Source: an uncultured Oscillospiraceae bacterium
GTDB taxonomy: Bacteria > Bacillota > Clostridia > Oscillospirales > Oscillospiraceae
NCBI GenBank assembly: GCA_904398675.1
Contig: CAJFPI010000161.1
Location: forward strand, 1 to 11,903
Length of the DNA stretch: 11,903 nt
Reading direction: 5' to 3'
The position numbers and the translations under genes were made by a program. The notes beneath the pieces are model-generated. The model did not search any database. It was not told the origin of the DNA and worked only from the letters and a program-made list of their open reading frames with translations. Shown here in pieces: positions 6,665 through 11,903 of this stretch. The stretch's first letter is position 1, and every line of letters begins with the position of its first letter.

Positions 6665-8065
6665 ATGCACCAGAACGCAAGCCCCTCCGCGGACGTCTCC
6701 ACCCAGCTGGCCACCGCGCCGGTGGGAAAGCTCCTGCTGCGCCTGGCCGTCCCTACGGTCCTGGCCCAGCTGGTCAATATGCTGTACAACATTGTGGACC
6801 GGATCTATATCGGCCACATGCCTATAGTGGGGGAGACCGCCCTCACCGGGGTGGGGCTGTGTTTTCCCCTCACCTATTTCCTCTCCGCCTTCGCTTACCT
6901 GGTGGGCCGGGGCGGCGCCCCCCGGGCCTCCATCTCCATGGGCAAGGGGGATAACGACGGGGCGGAATGGATCTTAGGCAACTGTTTCACCTGCCTCATC
7001 CTATTCTCCATCCCCATGACAGCGGTGTTCGCCTGCTGGAGCGAGGATCTCCTCTATCTCTTCGGCGCAAGTGAGGAGACCATCATCTATGCTCTGCCCT
7101 ATATGCAGATCTATGCCCTGGGCTCCCTCTTCGTTATGCTGTCCCTGGGGCTGAATCTCTTTATCACCGCCCAGGGCTACACCCGCTTTGCCATGATCAC
7201 CGTTCTGATCGGCGCGGTGACCAACATCGTGCTGGACCCGGTGTTCATCTATCTCTTTGACATGGGTGTGGCCGGGGCTGCCCTGGCCACCATTCTCTCC
7301 CAGGCGCTCTCCGCCGCCTTCGCCGTTTGGTTTCTGCTGGCCAGCCCCCAAACCAAGCTCCGCATCCGGTGGAAGTATCTTCGTCCCGCCTTCAGCGTCA
7401 TGGGGCCGGTGCTGGCGCTGGGGCTGGCCCCCTTTGTCATGCAGGCTACGGAGGCAGTTTTGAACATCTCCTTCAACGCATCGCTTTCCAAATTCGGCGG
7501 CGATGTGGCCGTGGGCGCCATGACCATCGCCAGCACGGTGATGCAGATGGTGTGGCTGCCTGCCCAGGGCATCGGCCAGGGCGCCCAGCCCATCATGAGC
7601 TACAACTACGGCGCCCGCAACCCCCAGCGTGTGGAGGATGCTTTCCGTTCCATGCTCCGTATCAGCGCGGTCTACATGGTCGTGATCTGGGCGCTGGTGC
7701 AGCTGTTCCCCCAGGTGTTCATCCTCCTGTTCAACAGCCAGTCCCAGGCCCTGATGGAGACGGGCGTCTGGACGCTGCGGGTGTATACGGCGGTGATGGG
7801 GCTGTTCTGCATCCAGCTCTCTGTACAGCAGGCGTTTCTCTCCATCGGCATGGCCAAGGCATCCCTCTTTATCGCCTGCCTCCGGAAGGTGATCCTGCTC
7901 ATCCCCCTCATCTACATTCTGCCCCGTTTCATGCAAAACAAGGTTTTGGCCGTCTTTTTGGCCGAGCCGGTGTCGGACTTCATCAGCATCTCCGTGTCTC
8001 TTCTGCTGTATCTGGTGATCTTCCGCCGCGAAATGGATCGGATCAGGCAGCCCCGGCTGTCCTGA
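6665..8065 (+). CDS. MATE-family multidrug efflux transporter (MepA/NorM-like)
   Basis: The 466-residue integral membrane protein has the two-fold arrangement of six plus six helices seen in MATE exporters, which expel cationic drugs and dyes in exchange for Na+ or H+. Family signatures are visible: NMLYNIVDRIYIG (38-50) in helix 1, GVAGAALAT near 211-219 after DPVFIY (201-206), and QGIGQGAQPIMSYNYGA (301-317) in the second half, followed by helices up to about residue 453. The length is normal for the family. The start is ATG 6665 with a modest AAGAAGG at 6650-6656. The gene lies 47 bp after the SDR gene on the same strand and ends just before a strong hairpin, so the two probably form one transcript. 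Nothing adjacent looks like a drug-responsive regulator. The substrate cannot be predicted. Confidence 0.93.
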   Translation: MHQNASPSADVSTQLATAPVGKLLLRLAVPTVLAQLVNMLYNIVDRIYIGHMPIVGETALTGVGLCFPLTYFLSAFAYLVGRGGAPRASISMGKGDNDGAEWILGNCFTCLILFSIPMTAVFACWSEDLLYLFGASEETIIYALPYMQIYALGSLFVMLSLGLNLFITAQGYTRFAMITVLIGAVTNIVLDPVFIYLFDMGVAGAALATILSQALSAAFAVWFLLASPQTKLRIRWKYLRPAFSVMGPVLALGLAPFVMQATEAVLNISFNASLSKFGGDVAVGAMTIASTVMQMVWLPAQGIGQGAQPIMSYNYGARNPQRVEDAFRSMLRISAVYMVVIWALVQLFPQVFILLFNSQSQALMETGVWTLRVYTAVMGLFCIQLSVQQAFLSIGMAKASLFIACLRKVILLIPLIYILPRFMQNKVLAVFLAEPVSDFISISVSLLLYLVIFRREMDRIRQPRLS

Positions 8066-8070
8066 ACAGC

Positions 8071-8109
8071 GCTGCCCCCGGACCCTGCAGGGTCCGGGGG
8101 CAGCTTTGC
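8071..8109 (+). terminator. Strong hairpin between convergent MATE and mgtE genes
   Basis: A perfect 15-bp GC-rich stem (8071-8085 with 8090-8104) closes a TGCA loop six bases after the MATE stop codon. It is followed by TTTGC, a poor U-tract on the plus strand, and there is no T-run on the minus side. Because the hairpin lies between convergent genes it may stop transcription from both directions. The long stem compensates for the short U-tract. Confidence 0.7.
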
Positions 8110-8125
8110 TTCAGCACAACAGGGC

Positions 8126-9505
8126 CTATATCCCAAGGATCAGCGTGGCAAAGGTAAAGTAGATCAAAAGGCTCAGCACATCCACAATGGTGGAAATAAA
8201 GGGGCTGGCCATGACGGCAGGGTCCAGGCCGATCTTCTCGGCCAGCAGGGGGAGCATGCTGCCCACCACCTTGGCGCAGAACACGGTGCACACCAGCGTG
8301 AGGCAGATCACGAGGGCCACAGGGATCGTGACGTCCGCATTCTGAAACAGAAGGCGGTCCACCAGCAGGAGCTTTACAAAGTTGGCACAGGCCAGCAGCG
8401 CGCCGCAGACCACCGCCACCCGGCTCTCTTTCCACACCACGGCGCAGAGGTCTCCGAAATCGATCTCGTTGAGGCTCAGGCCGCGGATCACCGCCACGCT
8501 GCTCTGGGAGCCGCTGTTGCCCCCGGTGCCGGTGAGCATGGGGATAAAGCCGATGAGCACGGAGTAGGTGGCCAGGGACTCCTCAAAGCTGTTGATGACG
8601 ATGCCCGACAGCGTGGCCGAAAGCATCAGCAGCAGCAGCCAGGGCAGGCGGCTCTTTACCGTCTCCAAAACGCCGGTGCGGAGATAGGGCTTGTCGGTAG
8701 GGAGGATGGCGGCCATGCGCTCGAAGTCCTCCGTGGCCTCCTCCTCCATAACGTCCATGGCGTCATCCACGGTGACGATGCCCACCAGGCGGTCCTCCGT
8801 GTCCACCACCGGCAGGGCCAGAAAGCCGTATTTATTCAGGGTCTGGGCCACATCTTCCTTGTCGTCCATGGTGCGGGCGAAGACCACGTTGGTATCCATG
8901 ATGTCCTCAATGACATCATCCTCGTCCGCCAGCAGCAGCGTCCGGATAGACACCAGGCCCAGCAGGTGCCGGCTGGGATCGGTGACATAGCAGATGTTGA
9001 TGGTCTCCTTGTCCGTGCCGGTGCGGCGGATGCGCTTGATGGCGTCGGCCACGGTGAGATTCTTCTTCAGATCCACAAACTCCGTGGTCATGATAGAGCC
9101 GGCGGAGTCCTCCGGATACTTCAAGATCTCGTTGATGCTCTTGCGGGTCTCCGGGTCGGCGTGCTGCAAAATCCGCTTGACCACGCTGGCGGGCATCTCC
9201 TCCACGATGTCTACCGTGTCGTCCACATACAGCTCGTCCAGCACTTCCTTCAGCTCCGTGTCGGAGAAGGACTTGATGAGCAGCTCCTGCTCCTCCGCCT
9301 CCATTTCCACGAAGACCTCCGCCGCCAGCTCCTTCGGCAGCAGGCGGTATAGCAGAGGCAGCCGGTCCTCCGGCAGCTCGTCCAAAATTTCAGCGATATC
9401 CGCCGGCTCCATCGGAAGGAGCAGCTCCCGCAGCTTGGCCCACTGCCGCTGTTCCACCAATTCCTCCATCTGCTCTGTCAACGCATCCGTTTCAAACTCC
9501 TGCAT
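8126..9505 (-). CDS. mgtE: MgtE-type magnesium transporter
   Basis: This 459-residue protein matches MgtE over its full length: an N-terminal helical Mg2+-sensing domain (about 1-130, with EPADIAEILDELP and the acidic DELYVDDTVDIVEEM), two CBS domains (about 138-200 and 201-262), and a five-helix membrane domain (about 285-459). Landmarks are YPEDSAGSIMTTEFV entering CBS1, GTGGNSGSQSS (326-336) and LDPAVMASPFISTIVD (427-442); D428 corresponds to the Mg2+-binding pore aspartate of characterised MgtE. In this family Mg2+ binding to the acidic cytosolic domains closes the pore, and the channel carries Mg2+ into the cell. The ATG at 9505 is preceded by AGGAGG (9518-9513) at a spacing of seven. 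The gene ends at TAG at the expected length. Expression is probably controlled by the M-box riboswitch and terminator in its long leader. Confidence 0.96.
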   Translation of the reverse strand: MQEFETDALTEQMEELVEQRQWAKLRELLLPMEPADIAEILDELPEDRLPLLYRLLPKELAAEVFVEMEAEEQELLIKSFSDTELKEVLDELYVDDTVDIVEEMPASVVKRILQHADPETRKSINEILKYPEDSAGSIMTTEFVDLKKNLTVADAIKRIRRTGTDKETINICYVTDPSRHLLGLVSIRTLLLADEDDVIEDIMDTNVVFARTMDDKEDVAQTLNKYGFLALPVVDTEDRLVGIVTVDDAMDVMEEEATEDFERMAAILPTDKPYLRTGVLETVKSRLPWLLLLMLSATLSGIVINSFEESLATYSVLIGFIPMLTGTGGNSGSQSSVAVIRGLSLNEIDFGDLCAVVWKESRVAVVCGALLACANFVKLLLVDRLLFQNADVTIPVALVICLTLVCTVFCAKVVGSMLPLLAEKIGLDPAVMASPFISTIVDVLSLLIYFTFATLILGI

Positions 9506-9755
9506 GGCGGCGCCTCCTCTCTATCCCGATTTCTCTCAGCCTGGGAACCCATGATGCTAGTATGCCCGTCTTTGGCTGGAGGTCCCAAAACAAACTTCAC
9601 GCGCCGCAGGCACGCCGCAATAGCAGGCAAAGGAAAACGGCATATGAAGTTTTGCGCATGGGGCCGTCCCGGCCCGCGCGCCTGGATTCCATAGCCGGGC
9701 CGCTTTCAGCGGCACACGGCCATATTTGCTCTGCGCTTACGCAGCAGAGCATAGC
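9506..9755 (-). promoter_or_regulatory. Distal mgtE leader between attenuator and start codon, hairpin-rich
   Basis: About 250 bases separate the attenuator U-tract from the mgtE ATG and hold no credible gene. The leader RNA contains several inverted repeats: GCCGCT/AGCGGC with a GAA loop (9713-9699), TGCTCTG/CAGAGCA (about 9751-9727), and a long-range pair AAACTTCA/TGAAGTTT (9652-9645 with 9599-9592) enclosing about 45 bases. A weak internal promoter is possible (TTGGGA at 9588-9583, CATACT at 9564-9559, 18-bp spacer) and would bypass the riboswitch. The role of this segment is unknown. Confidence 0.35.
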
Positions 9756-9801
9756 AAAAAAAAGACAGCCACGGTACACAAACTGGCAGGTACCACGGCT
9801 G
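9756..9801 (-). terminator. Intrinsic terminator of the mgtE leader (M-box expression platform)
   Basis: In minus-strand RNA a 12-bp stem forms between CAGCCGUGGUAC (9801-9790) and GUACCGUGGCUG (9777-9766), with a 12-base loop, followed by UC and eight U (9763-9756). Two central pairs are G-U wobbles in this direction; on the plus strand the same positions would be A-C mismatches. The strand is therefore decided by the sequence. It lies about 47 bases after the M-box, the usual place for an attenuator. Confidence 0.88.
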
Positions 9802-9847
9802 CGCATCACGCATGCCACAAGCGAAGGGCGCAGACGCCCCACCACCG

Positions 9848-9996
9848 TACAAGCTTTAGCATCACAGGGCGGTGTAATCGCATTAGGTCATGCCTTCCTG
9901 TTTCGACATGATCTGCTCAAACCATCTTGCCGTGTCTCCACGGTTTCGCGGCAGCGACCCATATCCCTGTGGTAGCCTTACCTACCGGATCTTGTA
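9848..9996 (-). ncRNA. M-box (ykoK leader) magnesium riboswitch upstream of mgtE
   Basis: Read on the minus strand, the segment has the conserved M-box blocks in order: GGUAGGUAAGGCUACC (9986-9971), GCUGCCGCGAAA (about 9955-9944), a CCGUG-GAGA-CACGG hairpin, and GUGAUGCUAAAGCUUGUA at the 3' end. Closing helices are visible: P1 UACAAG (9996-9991) with CUUGUA (9853-9848), and CACAGGG (9971-9965) with CCCUGUG (9869-9863). M-box RNAs bind Mg2+ and turn off magnesium transporter genes when Mg2+ is plentiful. Here the next gene on this strand is mgtE and a terminator follows directly. The identification comes from remembered consensus plus pairing, not from a covariance-model search. Confidence 0.88.
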
Positions 9997-10002
9997 TGTA
10001 CT

Positions 10003-10031
10003 ACTTTATGCTTTTTTTACGTCTCTGTCAA
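10003..10031 (-). promoter_or_regulatory. Sigma-A promoter of the M-box/mgtE transcript
   Basis: On the minus strand a perfect -35 TTGACA (10031-10026) is followed after exactly 17 bp by TAAAGT (10008-10003). The spacer contains an A-run. Transcription would begin near 9996, precisely at the first strand of the M-box P1 helix, which supports both assignments. Confidence 0.82.
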
Positions 10032-10073
10032 GTCCCTTCCCCCTGCGGTCCCGGATTTTCCACAAGAATATGC

Positions 10074-10102
10074 TTGTAGAGCCCAGGAAATCATGGTACA
10101 AT
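10074..10102 (+). promoter_or_regulatory. Sigma-A promoter of radC
   Basis: TTGTAG (10074-10079) and TACAAT (10097-10102; five of six matches) are separated by 17 bp. The start would be near 10109, giving a leader of about 50 bases to radC. It lies back to back with the mgtE-leader promoter; 42 bp separate the two -35 boxes. No LexA-type operator of the Gram-positive kind was seen. Confidence 0.75.
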
Positions 10103-10159
10103 AGTACGATAAAATGGGTCGGCAGCGTCTGGGCTGATCACAGGGAGGGGGCTTGGGAA

Positions 10160-10876
10160 ATGGTGATGAACGGGCAGCAGAAAAAGAACGTTCATGACGG
10201 GCACCGGGAACGGCTGCGCCGGCGGTTCCTGGACCATGGGCTGGCTCCGTTTGCCGATCACGAGGTTTTGGAGCTGCTGCTGTTCTACATCATCGAGCGC
10301 CGCGACACCAATCCGATTGCCCACCGCCTGATCGAGCAGTTCGGCACGCTGGAGGCGGTCCTGGCCGCGGCGCCGGAGCAGCTGGCGAAGGTAGAGGGCA
10401 TTGGGAAACAGTCCGCGCTGTTTCTGAACCTGGTGGGGCAGACAGGCCGGCGCTGCCGGCTGGCCGCCCTGGACCGGGAGCCGGTGATTCTCTGCAGCGC
10501 TGAGGCCGCAGGGGCGTATCTCCTGGAGCGCTTTGCCGGGGAGCGGCTGGAGGTGGCCTATCAGCTCTGCCTGGACGCCAAGGGGAAGGTGCTGGACTGC
10601 CGCCGCCTGACAGAGGGCGACGCCTCCAGCGCGGAGCTGCCCATCCGGCGGGTGGTGGAATTTGCCCTGCGCTACAACGCCTCCGCCGTGATCCTGGCCC
10701 ACAACCACCCCAGCGGTTTGGCCGTCCCCTCCCGGGAGGACGTGCTGGCCACCACGCAGATCGAATCCGCTCTCCGGGCCATCGGCGTGGTGCTGGCGGA
10801 TCACATCATTGTGGCCGACGGGGACTTTGTCTCCATGGCCCAGAACGGGACACTGCGCCACAGGGCGGGCTGGTAG
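10160..10876 (+). CDS. radC: RadC family (UPF0758) JAB/MPN-domain protein
   Basis: The 238-residue protein matches RadC. Residues about 10-95 form the N-terminal helical part with a helix-hairpin-helix (LAKVEGIGKQSA, 76-87). The C-terminal JAB/MPN domain carries the metal-binding signature HNHPSG (181-186) followed by PSREDV with D194. I chose ATG 10160: GGGAGGGGG at 10143-10151 fits it, the promoter lies just upstream, and the sequence from here aligns with typical RadC length. The frame stays open upstream to 9890, but that extension runs through the promoter and antisense to the riboswitch and is not coding. Despite its name RadC has no proven DNA-repair role; the E. coli radC102 phenotype was traced to recG. 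The gene ends at TAG. Confidence 0.93.
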   Translation: MVMNGQQKKNVHDGHRERLRRRFLDHGLAPFADHEVLELLLFYIIERRDTNPIAHRLIEQFGTLEAVLAAAPEQLAKVEGIGKQSALFLNLVGQTGRRCRLAALDREPVILCSAEAAGAYLLERFAGERLEVAYQLCLDAKGKVLDCRRLTEGDASSAELPIRRVVEFALRYNASAVILAHNHPSGLAVPSREDVLATTQIESALRAIGVVLADHIIVADGDFVSMAQNGTLRHRAGW

Positions 10877-10918
10877 GCATACTGCGGGGGATTTTGTGCT
10901 CCGGCGCAAGGGAGCTCT

Positions 10919-11065
10919 GCCGCCTGCGGCGGAGCGACTGATGCGCAGCCCGGGCCGACGAGGGTGCCCACCCTCCGGGGGGTAACTTTTTGTTCGTGCA
11001 AAAAGTTACCAAAAACACGTTTAGGGGCTTTGCCCCTAAAGACCCCATTTATGGGAACAGGGTCA
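10919..11065. repeat. Cluster of extragenic palindromes downstream of radC
   Basis: Five hairpins follow one another: CCGCC-TGC-GGCGG (about 10920-10932); GAGGGT-GCCC-ACCCTC (10960-10975); a perfect 12-bp stem GGTAACTTTTTG/CAAAAAGTTACC with loop TTCGTG (10981-11010); a perfect 9-bp stem TTTAGGGGC/GCCCCTAAA with loop TTT (11020-11040); and GACCC/GGGTC nested with CCCAT/ATGGG (11041-11065). The series has no coding content and resembles the dispersed intergenic repeats of gut Oscillospiraceae. The first hairpins could also serve as radC terminators, though none has a following T-run on the plus strand. Confidence 0.65.
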
Positions 11066-11324
11066 TGGAGAGGCCTGTTTTGCCCCCGCCGCTGGGAGCA
11101 GGTACACCTACCAAATTTCAGGATTCTCCCACTCTGCCTGCCGGCCTGTGAAACCGATGGTTCCCAGACTGATAACCGCTGCGCCTGCCGTCCCTTGCAG
11201 AGAATGGTGCGGTGCACCACCGTCCAGCACCACTGCAGCGCGGAGCGCGGAAAAGGAGTAGTGACACACATCGGCGGCGAAAGGTGATCGGTCTGGTGGA
11301 AAAGGGACGGACTTGCCCTATTGG
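11066..11324. other. Non-coding spacer, no recognisable feature
   Basis: I see no credible gene, tRNA, known RNA motif or insertion-sequence end in these 259 bases. The open frames crossing it in several directions lack family similarity and ribosome binding sites. The segment separates the two palindrome clusters and could be part of the same repeat element or a decayed remnant. Confidence 0.4.
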
Positions 11325-11346
11325 AAAAAAACGCCCTTGAAAAGGG
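11325..11346 (-). terminator. Terminator-like hairpin with U7 tail on the minus strand
   Basis: Minus-strand RNA would fold CCCUU-UUC-AAGGG (11346-11334), followed by CG and seven U (11331-11325). The stem has only five pairs, though GC-rich sequence lies just before it. No minus-strand gene precedes it, so it would stop antisense transcription or an unseen small RNA arising from the palindrome region, or it may simply be part of the repeat element. Confidence 0.35.
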
Positions 11347-11366
11347 GCCCCGCCGGAGTTGCCCCA

Positions 11367-11498
11367 GCAGGCTGACGCCTGCCGGGGACCCCACATGATT
11401 TGACATCCTCGGGCGGAGTCAATCCGCCCTGCGGCAAGGCTTTGCCTCACGGCAAAGCCCTTGTACGCCGCCTTCGCGGCGCCGGGCTGGTCCCCGGC
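11367..11498. repeat. Second cluster of extragenic palindromes, upstream of uvrB
   Basis: Five perfect inverted repeats are packed in 132 bases: GCAGGC-TGAC-GCCTGC (11367-11382), GGGCGGA-GTCAA-TCCGCCC (11411-11429), GGCTTTGCC-TCAC-GGCAAAGCC (11438-11459), CGCCGC-CTTC-GCGGCG (11466-11481) and GCCGGG/CCCGGC (11481-11498). A TTGACA (11400-11405) is present without a matching -10 box. The hairpins would be transcribed as part of any uvrB leader, but no known riboswitch is recognisable. Confidence 0.6.
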
Positions 11499-11532
11499 GG
11501 CGGGAACGGAAACATCTCTGGAGTGAACTGCC

Positions 11533-11903
11533 ATGCCAAAGTTTGAAGTCATCTCTGAATATAAACCTGCCGGGGACCAGCCCCAGGCCATCGAGGCCCT
11601 GGCCCGCGGCATTGAAGACGGGCTCCGGGAGCAGGTACTTCTGGGCGTCACCGGCTCGGGCTAGACCTATACCATGGCCAAGGTCATCGAGCAGATCCAG
11701 CGGCCCACCCTGGTGCTGGCCCACAACAAACCCTTGGCCGCCCAGCTGTGCGCGGAGTTCAAGGAGTTTTTCCCCAACAACGCCGTGGAGTACTTTGTCT
11801 CCTACTACGACTACTACCAGCCGGAGGCCTATATCCCCCACACAGACACCTATATCGAGAAGGACGCCTCCACCAACGACGAAATTGACCGGCTGCGGCT
11901 CAG
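11533..11903 (+). pseudogene. uvrB: uvrB 5' part interrupted by TAG at the Walker A lysine codon
   Basis: UvrB is the DNA-damage-verifying helicase-like subunit of the UvrABC excision nuclease. ATG 11533 with GGAGTG (11520-11525) opens a frame whose first 43 residues match UvrB (YKPAGDQPQAIEAL, then LLGVTGSG). Codon 44 (11662-11664) is TAG, where the family has the invariant Walker A lysine; AAG to TAG needs one base change. Downstream the same frame stays open to the window edge and is plainly UvrB: VLAHNKPLAAQL, EFFPNNAVEYFVSYYDYYQPEAYIP (the damage-binding beta-hairpin region, about residues 79-103) and DTYIEKDAS. HNKPL replaces the usual HNKTL. Restart at M48 (11674) would lack the P-loop and has no ribosome binding site. 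The gene is cut by the window end. Either it is inactivated or the base is wrong. Confidence 0.88.

Noticed and set aside
9597..9845. 82-codon minus-strand frame within the mgtE leader
   Set aside because: It runs through the terminator hairpin and U-tract; the open frame is best explained by RNA structure constraints and chance. A regulatory leader peptide is not supported by a ribosome binding site.
9562..9975. 137-codon plus-strand frame in the mgtE-radC gap
   Set aside because: It is antisense to the riboswitch, terminator and leader, has an atypical composition and no recognisable domain or ribosome binding site.
9890..10159. N-terminal extension of the radC frame by about 90 codons
   Set aside because: It crosses the radC promoter, the opposing mgtE-leader promoter and the M-box on the other strand, has no RadC similarity, and ATG 10160 has the ribosome binding site.
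10964..11287. 107-codon plus-strand frame after radC
   Set aside because: It is a translation of the palindromic repeats (the segment around KKLPKTRLGALPLKTP is encoded by the hairpins at 10981-11040), with no family match.
11400..11428. TTGACA at 11400 as a uvrB promoter
   Set aside because: No AT-rich -10 box exists at 16-18 bp; the expected position is GC-rich hairpin sequence.
11662..11664. TAG as a reassigned or pyrrolysine codon in uvrB
   Set aside because: TAG ends mgtE and radC at their expected family lengths, and no suppressor tRNA or pyrrolysine gene is seen; nonsense mutation or error is simpler. It is not fully excluded.

Overview
The window is GC-rich bacterial DNA with strong AGGAGG-type ribosome binding sites, short intergenic gaps and Firmicutes-type genes (mgtE behind an M-box, radC, uvrB, a YmfI/FabG-like reductase, a MepA/NorM-like MATE pump). 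Base composition and protein style suggest a high-GC gut clostridium of the Oscillospiraceae type (Flavonifractor, Lawsonibacter or Oscillibacter relatives). That placement is inference; there is no rRNA or other marker here.

Bases 1-5775 hold a tight same-strand cluster of five genes: a 47-residue single-pass membrane peptide, a coiled-coil protein with two zinc ribbons, a two-pass membrane protein with a Pro/Ala-rich repeat linker and a C-terminal zinc ribbon, a 916-residue membrane-anchored VWA protein with an intact MIDAS metal site and a TIG-like domain, and a membrane-anchored TPR plus RCC1-propeller protein. The last three are packed end to end (0-bp gap, then a 4-base ATGA overlap). 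All parts look like scaffolding or binding modules and none like an enzyme. I read the cluster as an undescribed envelope-associated complex whose function cannot be named from sequence.

Bases 5816-8104 carry a likely two-gene unit: an SDR reductase (FabG-like, closest in style to the EF-P 5-aminopentanone reductase YmfI) and a MATE efflux transporter, with a candidate promoter in front and a strong 15-bp hairpin behind. On the other strand mgtE (9505 to 8126) has a long leader that begins at a good promoter (10031-10003) and contains a Mg2+-sensing M-box riboswitch (9996-9848) and an intrinsic terminator (9801-9756). The end of the M-box can pair with the terminator arm, which gives a readable attenuation switch. 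radC is transcribed divergently from its own promoter (10074-10102).

Bases 10877-11532 have no credible gene but hold at least nine perfect or near-perfect hairpins that look like dispersed extragenic palindromes. The window ends inside uvrB, which carries an in-frame TAG exactly at the codon for the invariant Walker A lysine while the rest of the visible frame is intact. Since mgtE and radC both end properly at TAG, general TAG recoding is unlikely. This is a nonsense-inactivated uvrB or a sequence error.
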